This document shows positions 7,878-15,997 of a DNA stretch of 43,731 nucleotides, piece by piece (within the stretch, counting starts at the first letter, position 1; each line of letters starts with the position of its first letter). Made by a program: the position numbers and the translations under genes. Under the pieces are notes generated by a model, which had not been told where the DNA came from, searched no databases, and saw only the letters and a program-made list of their open reading frames with translations. This DNA comes from Kitasatospora xanthocidica (lineage in GTDB: Bacteria; Actinomycetota; Actinomycetes; Streptomycetales; Streptomycetaceae): contig NZ_BNBY01000049.1 in assembly GCF_014656195.1 (NCBI RefSeq), positions 1 to 43,731 of the forward strand, in the 5' to 3' direction.

Positions 7878-8010
7878 CGGGCGAGGCTATCCGCCCCGGA
7901 GTCGGGGTCCATGATCCGGGGTCAGTGATCCGGGGTGCGGGGTGCGGAGTTCGTGACCCCGGGTCCGTGATCCGTGGTGCTTCCGTGGTCGATACGGAAG
8001 CGGCGCGTGG
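7878..8010. repeat. degenerate GTGATCCGGGG repeats between the PPOX and DUF1801 genes
   Basis: Between the two divergent starts the words CATGATCCGGGGTCA, GTGATCCGGGGTGC, GTGACCCCGGGTCC and GTGATCCGTGGTGC follow each other as degenerate copies. No gene is seen here. The region must hold both promoters, but I see no clear boxes. Confidence 0.4.
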
Positions 8011-8097
8011 GGCGGGTGGGGCACGATGTGACCACGGCGATCGGGGCCGGCCGCGCAGGCCGGGGCCGATCGGGACTCAGGACGACAGGGGCGGACC

Positions 8098-8550
8098 ATG
8101 ACCGGCAGCACGGGCACCAGACACGAGGGCTTCTCCGCCGAGGAGCGGGCCGCGATGAAGGACCACGCGCAGGAGTTGAAGGCCGCCGCGCGCAAGGCCT
8201 CCAAGGAGGAGAAGGCCGCCGAGGCGCTGCGGGACGTACTGGCGAAGATCGCCGAGATGCAGGACGGCGACCGGGTGCCGGCGGAGCGGGTGCACGCCGT
8301 GGTGACCGCCGCCGCCCCGGTTCTCGAACCCAAGCTCTGGTACGGGATGCCCGCCTACGCGCTGGACGGCAAGGTCGTCTGCTTCTTCCAGAGCGCCGAG
8401 AAGTTCAAGTCCCGCTACGCCATGCTGGGTTTCAGCGACCAGGCGCGGCTGGACGAGGGCCCGATGTGGCCGACCTACTTCGCGCTGGCCGAGATCACGG
8501 CGGACGTGGAGGAGCGCATCGCCGACCTGGTCAAGCGCGCCGTCGCCTGA
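8098..8550 (+). CDS. DUF1801 (YdhG-like) protein
   Basis: 150 aa. A charged, Lys/Glu/Ala-rich helical N-terminus (residues 10-45) precedes a DUF1801 domain recognisable by LEPKLWYGMPAYALDGKVVCFF and the later KFKSRYAMLGFSDQARLDEGPMWP. The fold resembles the Bacillus iron chaperone (frataxin-like) family, but metal binding is not evident from the sequence. ATG 8098 follows GGGGCGGACC. It is convergent with the MMPL gene and shares a terminator with it. The cellular role is unknown. Confidence 0.85.
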   Translation: MTGSTGTRHEGFSAEERAAMKDHAQELKAAARKASKEEKAAEALRDVLAKIAEMQDGDRVPAERVHAVVTAAAPVLEPKLWYGMPAYALDGKVVCFFQSAEKFKSRYAMLGFSDQARLDEGPMWPTYFALAEITADVEERIADLVKRAVA

Positions 8551-8589
8551 ACGGCCATGGACTGAAACGGCCGTGGGCTGAACTGCCAG

Positions 8590-8621
8590 GCCGCCGGGGC
8601 GGGTTCGGCCGCCCCGGCGGC
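8590..8621. terminator. bidirectional terminator between the DUF1801 and MMPL genes
   Basis: A perfect 13-bp stem (8590-8602 with 8609-8621) closes a 6-nt loop between two convergent stop codons. It has no T tract, as is usual in this kind of genome. Confidence 0.75.
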
Positions 8622-8656
8622 GGGGCGGGCGCCGGGCCCGCCCCCCGTTCGCCGGG

Positions 8657-10852
8657 TCAGGGCACCGGGACGCGGTACGGCTCCGGGGCCGTCGGTTCGG
8701 CCCGGTGGTGGTGGCGGGCCGGGCGGAGCGGCCACCAGAGGGCGCGGCCGAGCAGGGCGGCGACGGCGGGCACCAGGACCAGGGACAGGACGACGGCGGA
8801 GAGCAGGATGCCGAGCGTCAGCGCGAAGGCGACCTGTTCGCTGCCCGGGGTGGCGGCGAGCGTCGCGAAGGACCCGGCGAGGACCAGGCCGGCCGTGGCG
8901 ACGGCGGGCATGGTGTGCCGCACGGCGCGGGCGACGGCGGCGCGGGGCGGGCCGGGGCGGTGCATCTCCTCGCGGATCCGGTCGGTGATCAGGATGTTGT
9001 AGTCGGTGCCCAGTGCCACGACGAACAGGAACAGCACCAGCGGGAGGGTGAAGCTGACGCCCGGTTCGCCCAGCCCGTGCTGGAACAGCAGGGTCGCGGC
9101 GCCGAGGGTGGCGGCGAAGCCGAGCCCGACCGAGAGCATCAGGACCAGCGGGGCGAGCAGGCTGCGCAGGAGCAGCAGCAGGATCAGGGCGATCAGGGCG
9201 GCCGCGACCGGGAAGACGATCGCCAGGTCGTGGTCGACGGCGGTGGAGATGTCGGCGAAGATCGCCGCCGTGCCGCCCACGTGGGCGCTGGTCCCGGCGG
9301 GCGTGTGGGCGGCGACTGCGGCACGGACCGGGCCGGAGGCCAGGTCGCGGGCCCGCTGACTCTGCGGGTCGGCGGTCAGGTAGAGGTCGATCCGGGCGGC
9401 GCGCCGGTCCCCGTCGAGGACGGTGGCGCCCGTCTTGCCGACGCCGTCGACCTGGGCGAGGGCGTGGGAGAGGCCGTCGAGCCGGCCGGGGGTGAGGGTG
9501 GTGCCGTCCGTGGTGACGACGTAGACGCTCGTCGGGTCGGAGACGCCGGCCGGCAGGGTGCGGGAGATCTCGGCGGCGGTGGCGGCGGCCGGGGTCCGGT
9601 CGTCGGCGCCGCCCCGGCCGTAGTCCATCCGGATCCCGGTCATCCCGGCGGCCAGGGCGCCGAGCAGGGCGACGGCGGCGAGCAGCATCGGCAGCGGCCG
9701 GCGGGCGACGAGCGCGCCGAAGCGGGCGGCGAAGCCCTCGCGCGGCTGGCGGCGCAGGCTGCGGGAGGGCCAGAACATGCCGCGGCCGCAGGCGGCGAGC
9801 AGGGCGGGCATCAGGGTGAGGCTGCCCAGCAGCATGACCAGGACGGCGACGGCGATGGCCGGGCCGAGCGAGCGGAACTGGCCGAAGCTGGCCACGCCCA
9901 GGGTGGCGAAGGCGGCGACGATGGTCAGCGCGGCCGAGGTGATCGCGGTGCCGACCCGGGCGGTCACCTGGGCGGCGGCCTCGCGGGCGGGCTGCTCGGG
10001 CCGGGCCCGCAGGTGTTCGCGGAAGCGGAAGAGCAGGAAGAGCAGGTAGTCGACGCCGATGCCGAGCAGGACGACGGAGACCAGCCCGGGGGTGCCGGCG
10101 TCGAGCTTGAGGCCGGTCAGCGTCGCGGCGACGGCCACGGCTCCGCCGGCCGCGCCGCCGATCACGGCGACGGCGAGCAGCGGCAGCAGGGCCGCCGCCA
10201 CGCTGCGGAACACCAGCACGTTGAGCAGGACGATCAGCCCCATGACGAGCGCGTTGCCGACCGTCGCGGCGGTGTGGTGGGAGTCGGCGGTGTCCACGGC
10301 GTCGGCCAGTCCCCCGGTGAACCCGGTGCGCATCCCGGCCTCGGCGAACTGGACCCGGGTGGCGTCCCGGAACGTCCGGTAGACGCCCTGGACGCCCTCG
10401 TCCGCGGCGCTGCCGGTCAGTTCGACGGAGAGCAGTTCGAAGCTCCGGTCGGGCGCCACCATGGCCGGGGCGACCCGGGGGGTCTGGGACCGGTCGGGGA
10501 CGAGGAAGGCCGGCGCGTCGTCCTTCCTGGGCATGGCCACCCGGCGCTGGGCGAGCTTCGCCGCCTCGGCCTCGACCCGCTGCTGGTCGGCGGCGGTGAG
10601 CGCCTGGCCGTCGGTCCTGGCGACCAGCACCGTGACCGTGGTGGCGTCGGGCCTCATCCCGAAGTTCTCCTCGGCGATCCGCAGCGCGGCGGCCGAGTCG
10701 TAGCTCCTGGGCAGGAAGTCCCCGCTCTGGGACTGGGTGACGCGGGAGAGCAGCATCGGGCTCAGCACGGCCAGGGACATCCCCAGGACCACCCAGAGGG
10801 CGATCACCTTCCACGGGTTCCTGGTGGAGTATCCGGTCAGTGCGCGGATCAC
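8657..10852 (-). CDS. MMPL-family (RND superfamily) transporter
   Basis: 731 aa, with about 12 membrane segments in two homologous halves. One TM near residue 20 and a large extracytoplasmic loop are followed by five clustered TMs, and this plan is repeated. The proton-relay Asp-Tyr pairs are present in both halves: LGIGVDYLLFLLFRFRE near residue 265 and ALGTDYNILITDRIREE near residue 630. MMPL proteins export lipids, siderophores or antibiotics using the proton gradient. I start it at GTG 10852 because GGAGG lies 4 nt upstream. It is divergent from a two-component system whose natural target it may be. The exported substrate is not deducible. Confidence 0.93.
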   Translation of the reverse strand: MIRALTGYSTRNPWKVIALWVVLGMSLAVLSPMLLSRVTQSQSGDFLPRSYDSAAALRIAEENFGMRPDATTVTVLVARTDGQALTAADQQRVEAEAAKLAQRRVAMPRKDDAPAFLVPDRSQTPRVAPAMVAPDRSFELLSVELTGSAADEGVQGVYRTFRDATRVQFAEAGMRTGFTGGLADAVDTADSHHTAATVGNALVMGLIVLLNVLVFRSVAAALLPLLAVAVIGGAAGGAVAVAATLTGLKLDAGTPGLVSVVLLGIGVDYLLFLLFRFREHLRARPEQPAREAAAQVTARVGTAITSAALTIVAAFATLGVASFGQFRSLGPAIAVAVLVMLLGSLTLMPALLAACGRGMFWPSRSLRRQPREGFAARFGALVARRPLPMLLAAVALLGALAAGMTGIRMDYGRGGADDRTPAAATAAEISRTLPAGVSDPTSVYVVTTDGTTLTPGRLDGLSHALAQVDGVGKTGATVLDGDRRAARIDLYLTADPQSQRARDLASGPVRAAVAAHTPAGTSAHVGGTAAIFADISTAVDHDLAIVFPVAAALIALILLLLLRSLLAPLVLMLSVGLGFAATLGAATLLFQHGLGEPGVSFTLPLVLFLFVVALGTDYNILITDRIREEMHRPGPPRAAVARAVRHTMPAVATAGLVLAGSFATLAATPGSEQVAFALTLGILLSAVVLSLVLVPAVAALLGRALWWPLRPARHHHRAEPTAPEPYRVPVP

Positions 10853-10899
10853 GTTTCCTCCGGCGGTGGACGCGAGCGTCCGCAAGGTCGGTCTCGGCT

Positions 10900-10951
10900 C
10901 CGGGGGTTCCCGGCCGGGTTCCGGACCGGGGGTTCCCGGCCGGGTTCCAGA
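10900..10951. repeat. 26-bp tandem duplication upstream of the MMPL gene
   Basis: Two 26-bp units (10900-10925 and 10926-10951) differ at a single base. Each contains GGGGGTTCCCGGCCGGGTTCC, which is itself partly palindromic. Just below, GGACGC-GA-GCGTCC (10868-10881) is a 14-bp palindrome close to the MMPL start. These are candidate control sites. Confidence 0.6.
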
Positions 10952-11144
10952 CCATCACCCGGGGTGGGCCGCGGACGTCCCTGCGACGGACGATCCGCAC
11001 CGGGGCCCCTGCTCCTCGGCCGGGGCCCGGACCCGGGACCGTGGTCCTGGTCCGGGCCGCTGCGATCGGCCGCGGGGACCATGCCGGGGCGGGGCGGGCC
11101 GATGCCAGAATGGAGTCATCAGGCCTGTTCAGGGCCGATGACGG

Positions 11145-11196
11145 TTGATCGGGGCCTGATCGGGGCTCATCGGGGCTCATCCGGGCTCATCGGTGG
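11145..11196. promoter_or_regulatory. five helically phased TSATCGGGGC repeats upstream of the kinase gene
   Basis: The units TTGATCGGGGC, CTGATCGGGGC, TCATCGGGGC, TCATCCGGGC and TCATCGGTGG start at 11145, 11156, 11167, 11177 and 11187. Spacings of 11, 11, 10 and 10 bp put them on one face of the helix. They lie between the divergent MMPL and kinase genes, close to the kinase start, and are a plausible binding array for the response regulator. Confidence 0.55.
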
Positions 11197-11232
11197 GGCG
11201 CGGCGCGGAGCCGGGCACAGAGGGGAACGGAC

Positions 11233-12495
11233 ATGGGCGGGCGTCAGCATCCCGTGGCGGACGCGGCACTCGGGGCGGAGGCGACGGCCCCGGAGGACCC
11301 GGCGGACGCCGAGGGTGCGCCGTGGACGCGCGCCGACGCGCTGCTGGCCGTCGGCGCCTGCACCATCGACCTGCTCGGCTACCTGGTGTTCACCGGGGAG
11401 GCCGGTGACCACGGGGCGAGCCTGACGGGCTTCCTCCTGGTCACGCTGTCGGCCCTGCCGCTGCTCGCCCGGCGCAGCCGCCCGGTCGCGACGCTGGCCG
11501 GCGTCCTGGCGCTCCAGTCGGCGGCCGACCTGTCCGCGCCGGCGAGCCCCCACTTCGGCGCCGCGCTGGTGGTCGCCCTGTACTCGGTGGCCAGGGCCCG
11601 CACCGTCCCGGAGACGGCGGCGGCCTCGGCGGTGACGTCGGTGCTGACCCTGCTGAGCCAGAGCCACCTGCGGATGCCCGCCTGGCAGGCGGCCGTCAGC
11701 GCCCCCGTCTCCGCCCTGCTCGTGGCCGGCGCCGGGCTCGCCGTGGCGCGCTGGCAGCGGGAGGTGGCGGCCAACCGCACACTGCTGGCCGACCGCGCGG
11801 TGGCCGACGAACGCCGGCGCATCGCACGGGAGTTGCACGACATCGTGGCGCACCACATCACCACCATGCAGCTGATGGCCGGCGGCGCCCGGGCCAACCT
11901 CGCCCACCCGGAGGTGGTCCGGGAGGCCCTGGTCACCCTGGAGTCCTCCGGGCGACTGGCCCTGCGGGAGATGCGCCAGCTCCTGGACGTCCTGCGGGTC
12001 GGCGACGAACCGGACACCGCCCCGCCCTCGCCCCAGCCCGGGGCCGAGGACCTCGGGCGGCTGGTGGACGAGTCCCGGGTGGCCGGCCTGCCGACCGACT
12101 TCGGCGTCCACGGGCCCCGCCGCCCGCTGCCGCCCACCGTCGGCCTCACCGTGTTCCGGATCGTCCAGGAGGGCCTCACCAACGCCCGCAAGCACGCCGG
12201 GCCCGCCCGCGCGGCCGTCACCCTGACGTACGGTCCGGACCGGGTCACCGTCGAGGTGCGCGACGACGGGGGTACGGCGGGCACGGGCGCCACCGCGCCG
12301 CAGGAGGCGGCGCCGGCCGGCGGCCGCAGCGGGTACGGCCTGATCGGCATGCGCGAGCGCGTCGCCCTGCACGGCGGCACCCTGCGGACCGGACCGCGCC
12401 CGGAGGGCGGCTTCGCCGTCCTGGCCGACCTGCCGCTGGCCCCGGAGGAGACGGCCGACGCGGCCGTCCAGCACGGAACGGCGGCGGCCCGGTGA
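11233..12495 (+). CDS. NarL/DesK-type sensor histidine kinase
   Basis: 420 aa. Four to five hydrophobic segments lie within residues 35-175 with no large external domain. This is followed by the HisKA_3 dimerisation helix (ADERRRIARELHDIVAHH; the phospho-accepting His is about residue 202) and a HATPase_c domain (IVQEGLTNARKHAG as N-box, VEVRDDGG, GYGLIGMRERVALHGG). Such kinases sense membrane or envelope conditions. ATG 11233 has AGAGGGGAA upstream. The last four bases overlap the response-regulator start, so the two are translationally coupled. Divergence from the MMPL exporter suggests an envelope-stress or drug-export circuit (inference). Confidence 0.93.
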   Translation: MGGRQHPVADAALGAEATAPEDPADAEGAPWTRADALLAVGACTIDLLGYLVFTGEAGDHGASLTGFLLVTLSALPLLARRSRPVATLAGVLALQSAADLSAPASPHFGAALVVALYSVARARTVPETAAASAVTSVLTLLSQSHLRMPAWQAAVSAPVSALLVAGAGLAVARWQREVAANRTLLADRAVADERRRIARELHDIVAHHITTMQLMAGGARANLAHPEVVREALVTLESSGRLALREMRQLLDVLRVGDEPDTAPPSPQPGAEDLGRLVDESRVAGLPTDFGVHGPRRPLPPTVGLTVFRIVQEGLTNARKHAGPARAAVTLTYGPDRVTVEVRDDGGTAGTGATAPQEAAPAGGRSGYGLIGMRERVALHGGTLRTGPRPEGGFAVLADLPLAPEETADAAVQHGTAAAR

Positions 12496-13208
12496 GCGCG
12501 TACAGCCGGAACGACGGTGGCCCGGCGGGCGGGGTGGCACCGGGCATCCGGGTCCTCATCGCGGACGACCAGCCGCTGGTGCGGCGCGGCCTGTCCCTGA
12601 TCCTCTCCCCCGACCCGTCCATCGAGGTGGTGGGCGAGGCCGAGAACGGGGAGCAGGCCGTCACCGCCGCCCGCCTGCTGCGCCCCGACGTCGTGGTGAT
12701 GGACATCCGGATGCCCGTGCTCGACGGGGTCGACGCGACCCTGGAGCTGGCCCGCGCCCTCCCCTCCTGCCGGGTCCTCGCCCTCAGCACCTTCGACATG
12801 GACGAGTACGTGGTGGCCGCGCTGCGCGCCGGCGCCCACGGGTTCCTGCCCAAGGACGTCTCGCCCGAGGAACTGGGCGCGGCGATCCGCACCGTCCACG
12901 CCGGCGAGGCGGTGGTCGCCCCGCGCCTGCTCACCCGGCTGATCTCCACCTACGTCCGGGCCCCGCTCGGCGCCCCGCCGCCGGTCACCGACACCGGCGG
13001 GCTGACGCCCCGGGAGGTCGAGGTGTGGCGGCTGATGGCCACCGGCCTCGACAACACCGAGATCGCCCAGGCCCTGGACATCAGCCTGTCGACGGTGAAG
13101 AACTACATCACCAGCATCTTCGGCAAGCTCGACGTCCGGGACCGCGCCCAGGCGGTCATCGCCGCCTACGAGTCCGGCCTGGTCACCGCCCGCACGGGAG
13201 GCGGGTAG
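12492..13208 (+). CDS. NarL/FixJ-family response regulator
   Basis: 238 aa. The receiver domain (residues 15-135) has the acidic pair in IADDQPLVRRGL, the phospho-acceptor Asp at about residue 71 in VVVMDIRMPVLDG, the Ser/Thr in LALSTFD, and the Lys in GFLPKDVSPEEL. The C-terminal LuxR-type HTH spans LTPREVEVWRLMATGLDNTEIAQ and STVKNYITSIFGKL. The GTG start overlaps the kinase stop in GTGA. It is the partner of the upstream kinase; the likely targets are its own promoter and the MMPL gene. Confidence 0.94.
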   Translation: MSAYSRNDGGPAGGVAPGIRVLIADDQPLVRRGLSLILSPDPSIEVVGEAENGEQAVTAARLLRPDVVVMDIRMPVLDGVDATLELARALPSCRVLALSTFDMDEYVVAALRAGAHGFLPKDVSPEELGAAIRTVHAGEAVVAPRLLTRLISTYVRAPLGAPPPVTDTGGLTPREVEVWRLMATGLDNTEIAQALDISLSTVKNYITSIFGKLDVRDRAQAVIAAYESGLVTARTGGG

Positions 13209-13237
13209 CGGGGCCCCTGCGGCCGCAGTCCGCGCCG

Positions 13238-13480
13238 TCAGGCGGACAGCGTCTCGTGCAGGGCGTCGAGGCCGTCGGCGTAGATGCCGGTGAACAAGTC
13301 GACGACCTCCTGCTCAGTGGCGCCCTCGGGGTTGACGCGGCCGGACCACTGGACCTCGGCGACGCCGCCGCGGCCGGGGACGGTGTGGACCCGCAGGGTG
13401 GAGACGTAGCCCGCCACCGGGAACGGGGCCCGGAGGATGGCGTAGCCGTAGTCGCGCCCGGTCTCCCGGGTTCTTCCGCG
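13238..13480 (-). pseudogene. C-terminal half of an SRPBCC (polyketide cyclase-like) protein
   Basis: About 80 codons with strong GC3 bias end at the stop 13238. They read YGYAILRAPFPVAGYVSTLRV, EVQWSGRV and LFTGIYADGLDALHE, the conserved C-terminal half of small actinobacterial SRPBCC proteins (usual length about 145-150 aa). The N-terminal 60-70 residues are absent. Upstream the frame runs into the stop region of the aldo/keto reductase gene without a start codon or ribosome site. Loss of the 5' end by a deletion fused to the reductase 3' end is the simplest reading. Confidence 0.65.
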
Positions 13481-13499
13481 GGTGAGGGCGGGGCGGTGC

Positions 13500-14510
13500 T
13501 CAGGCGCCGTCGGGGAGCGGGGCGGCCGGGCTGACCAGGCCGGCCGCGCGCAGATCCTGCCAGAACGCGGCCGGGACGGCCTCGTTCAGCGCGGCGGTGT
13601 CCTCGGCGATCCGGCTCGGACGGGTGGCGCCGGGGACGACCGCGACGGCGGCCGGGTGGGCGAGGGAGAACTGCAGCGCGGCGGCCTTGGTGGAGACGCC
13701 GTGCCGCGCGGCCAGGGCCTTGATCCTGCCGACCCGCTCGACGATGTGCGCCGGGGCCTGCTGGTACTCGAAGTGGGCGCCGCCGGCGAGGACGCCGGAG
13801 CTGTAGGGGCCGCCGACGACCATGTCGACGCCCTGCTCCCGGGCCGTCGGCAGCAGGCGCTGCAGGGCGTGCTCGTGGTCGAGGAGGGTGTAGCGGCCGG
13901 CGAGCAGGAAGCCGTCGGGGCGCGGCTCGTCCAGGGCCAGGGTCAGCTCGATCGGCTCGGTCTTGTTGACGCCCAGGCCCCAGGCCTTGATGACGCCCTC
14001 CTCGCGCAGCCGGGACAGGACGCGGAAGGCGCCGGTGCGGGCCTCCTCGAACTTCTGCAGCCACGCGTCGCCGTGGAAGTCCTGGGCGATGTCGTGGACC
14101 CAGACGATGTCCAGGCGGTCGGTGCCCAGCCGTTTGAGGCTGTCCTCGACGGAGCGCTCGGTGGCCTCGGCGGTCCACTCGTGGATCATCCTGTTCGGGT
14201 TGCCGTGCTCGAACAGGCCGCCCTTCTCGCCGAGTTCGCGGGCGGCGGTCTCGTGCTCGTCGAGGACGACCCGGCCGACCTTGGTGGACAGCACGTAGGA
14301 GTCGCGGGGCTTGGCGGAGAGCACCTCGCCCAGACGCTCCTCGGCGAGGCCGGCCCCGTAGAAGGGGGCGGTGTCGTAGTAGCGGATCCCGTGGTCCCAG
14401 GCGGCCTCGACGGTGGCGAGGGCCTCGACGTCGGGGATCGCGCGGAACATGTTGCCGAGCGGAGCGGTACCGAAGCCGAGCCGGCCGGGAAGCAGGTGGT
14501 GGAGGCTCAT
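13500..14510 (-). CDS. aldo/keto reductase (D-threo-aldose 1-dehydrogenase-like)
   Basis: 336 aa TIM barrel. The N-terminus has LGFGTAPLGN, and the catalytic Asp and Tyr lie in IRYYDTAPFYGAGLAEERLG. The catalytic Lys is probably in STKVGRVV and the catalytic His in WVHDIAQDF. NADPH contact residues lie near VPGATRPSRIAEDT. The enzyme reduces or oxidises sugar-type aldehydes or alcohols; this subgroup resembles D-threo-aldose (L-fucose) dehydrogenases. The ATG at 14510 follows AAGGGAG. Its promoter region carries a TTGCAT-type palindrome, so a dedicated regulator is likely, but none is encoded next to it. Downstream it abuts a truncated SRPBCC gene. Confidence 0.9.
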   Translation of the reverse strand: MSLHHLLPGRLGFGTAPLGNMFRAIPDVEALATVEAAWDHGIRYYDTAPFYGAGLAEERLGEVLSAKPRDSYVLSTKVGRVVLDEHETAARELGEKGGLFEHGNPNRMIHEWTAEATERSVEDSLKRLGTDRLDIVWVHDIAQDFHGDAWLQKFEEARTGAFRVLSRLREEGVIKAWGLGVNKTEPIELTLALDEPRPDGFLLAGRYTLLDHEHALQRLLPTAREQGVDMVVGGPYSSGVLAGGAHFEYQQAPAHIVERVGRIKALAARHGVSTKAAALQFSLAHPAAVAVVPGATRPSRIAEDTAALNEAVPAAFWQDLRAAGLVSPAAPLPDGA

Positions 14511-14588
14511 TAGGAGCTCCCTTTCGTGCGGTGTGGTGAGCCGCTCGGCGTCTCCCCCCACGCCTTTGCGCAGCCTTGCTTGCACACG

Positions 14589-14617
14589 ACAGTACTTGCA
14601 TGCGCAGACTAATGCAA
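14589..14617 (-). promoter_or_regulatory. aldo/keto reductase promoter with internal palindrome
   Basis: On the minus strand TTGCAT (14617-14612) and TACTGT (14594-14589) are 17 bp apart. The -35 hexamer pairs with a second TTGCAT at 14596-14601 to form TTGCAT-N10-ATGCAA, which lies in the spacer. Further TGCAAG and TGCGCAA words follow to 14567. This looks like a promoter overlaid by an operator. Confidence 0.5.
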
Positions 14618-14639
14618 AGGCCGACTATAAGCGCCCGGA

Positions 14640-14720
14640 GGCAGACGGAGGGGAGGGGAGGGGCGGGAGGGGAAGCCGGGAGCAAGGGGTGAGCTGAGGG
14701 CTGAGGGCTGAGGGCCGGGG
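14640..14720. repeat. purine-rich simple repeats downstream of the yihY-like gene
   Basis: AGGGG runs followed by three consecutive GCTGAGGG units. There is no gene here. Confidence 0.5.
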
Positions 14721-14721
14721 G

Positions 14722-15684
14722 CTACCGCGCCCCGCGTGGCCGGCTCAGCCTCCGGAGCGCCGCCCTGAAGGACATGCCTCGGTCGCGCCACATCATGCCC
14801 GTGGACGCGCCCAGGATGATCACCACGCCGATCGCGATGAAGAACGACATCAGGGAGAAGACCACCCCGATCGGCCCGTACTCGTCCTCGTTGCCGACGA
14901 CCATGTCGGAGAAGGTGAAGTGGAAGACGACCAGCATGCCGGTCCAGAACGCGGCGGTGGCGACCGCGCACGGCACCAGCCGGCGCCAGGCGACCCGCCC
15001 GGCCAGCAGGAACCACATGGTGAACCACCAGAAGCCGACGCACGCGACGACGGTGGTGATCCACCACAGCACCGGCAGGTTCGCGTGGAACCGGCGCCTC
15101 GCGACGGTGCCCAGGGCGATCCAGCCCACCACCAGGGCCAGCCAGACCAGCGCCCGCAGCCGGTCCCAGGGCTGCCCGGGCAGCTGGAACACCCGCTGGT
15201 ACAGCTGCTGGATCGAGACGGCGGTGGCCAGGCCGCCCAGGACGAAGAAGACCCACGACAGGCCGGTGACCGCCGACGAGGTCGTCGCGGAGGAGGCGAA
15301 CAGGTGCCCGATGTCGGCGGCCGCCTGCGGGCTCAGCCCCAGCCGCTGCGTCAGCCCGGCCACCGCCGACCGCCCGGCCAGGGCGGACACGACGAGCAGG
15401 AACGGGACCGCGCACAGCAGCAGCGTGGCGGCCAGCACCATGGCCTGGCTGAGGAAGTCCACCGCGTCCAGCCGGCGCCACAGGTTCTCGGCCCAGGAGC
15501 CGGAGTACCTGGCCTGCCCCCACTCGGCCGCCCGCCGGGCCCGCCGCCCGCCCGCCCGCCCGGGCGCCCTCCCACCCGCCCGGCCGGCCGACTCCGGGCG
15601 TTCCGCTCCGGGCCCGGCCGCGGGCTCGGGCTCGGCGCCGTGCCCATCGTCCGGCTCTCCCGGTGTCCTGTCCCTCGCGCGCAT
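14722..15684 (-). CDS. YihY/virulence factor BrkB-family membrane protein
   Basis: 320 aa. A hydrophilic Gly/Arg/Pro-rich N-terminus (about 65 residues) precedes about six TM segments typical of the YihY/BrkB family (once misannotated as RNase BN). Recognisable blocks are MVLAATLLLCAVPFLLVVSAL, GLSWVFFVLGGLATAVSIQQLY, LVVGWIALGTVARRRFH, TMWFLLAG and EYGPIGVVFSLMSFFIAIGVVIILGA. ATG 15684 follows GGAGGATGCACC. The function of the family is unresolved. The first 65 residues are lineage-specific and low-complexity. Confidence 0.87.
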   Translation of the reverse strand: MRARDRTPGEPDDGHGAEPEPAAGPGAERPESAGRAGGRAPGRAGGRRARRAAEWGQARYSGSWAENLWRRLDAVDFLSQAMVLAATLLLCAVPFLLVVSALAGRSAVAGLTQRLGLSPQAAADIGHLFASSATTSSAVTGLSWVFFVLGGLATAVSIQQLYQRVFQLPGQPWDRLRALVWLALVVGWIALGTVARRRFHANLPVLWWITTVVACVGFWWFTMWFLLAGRVAWRRLVPCAVATAAFWTGMLVVFHFTFSDMVVGNEDEYGPIGVVFSLMSFFIAIGVVIILGASTGMMWRDRGMSFRAALRRLSRPRGAR

Positions 15685-15997
15685 GGTGCATCCTCCGATG
15701 ACCGCGCGGACTCGCGGCCGACCGGGCCCGTCACACCGATGACGGCACACGGTGACGGCACACCCGCCCGGAGCCGCGGTCCTGTGTCCGGTCCCGCATC
15801 CGGTCCTGCATTCACCGTCGCACGGCGGCCCCCGCCGCGCCCGGGCCAGGATGCGCCCCGACGACGGCACGGCGGCGCACCGGGCGCACCGAGCGGACAG
15901 GCCCGAGACGAGACCGTGCCGGACGGCGCGTCGGCGGCGCACCGAGCAGGCTGGCCGGGCAGGGCGGGGAACGGCAGGGCGGGGCAGGCCGCGCCCC
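15685..15997. other. 313-bp non-coding interval
   Basis: Upstream region of the YihY-like gene and the 3' side of a secreted-protein gene. A short direct repeat CCGGTCCYGCAT occurs near 15790-15815. No reading frame with convincing codon use and no clear promoter hexamers are visible. Confidence 0.4.

Noticed and set aside
8705..11425. 906-codon plus-strand frame opposite the MMPL gene
   Set aside because: Gly/Gln/Glu-rich antisense translation of a clear MMPL transporter; no motifs.
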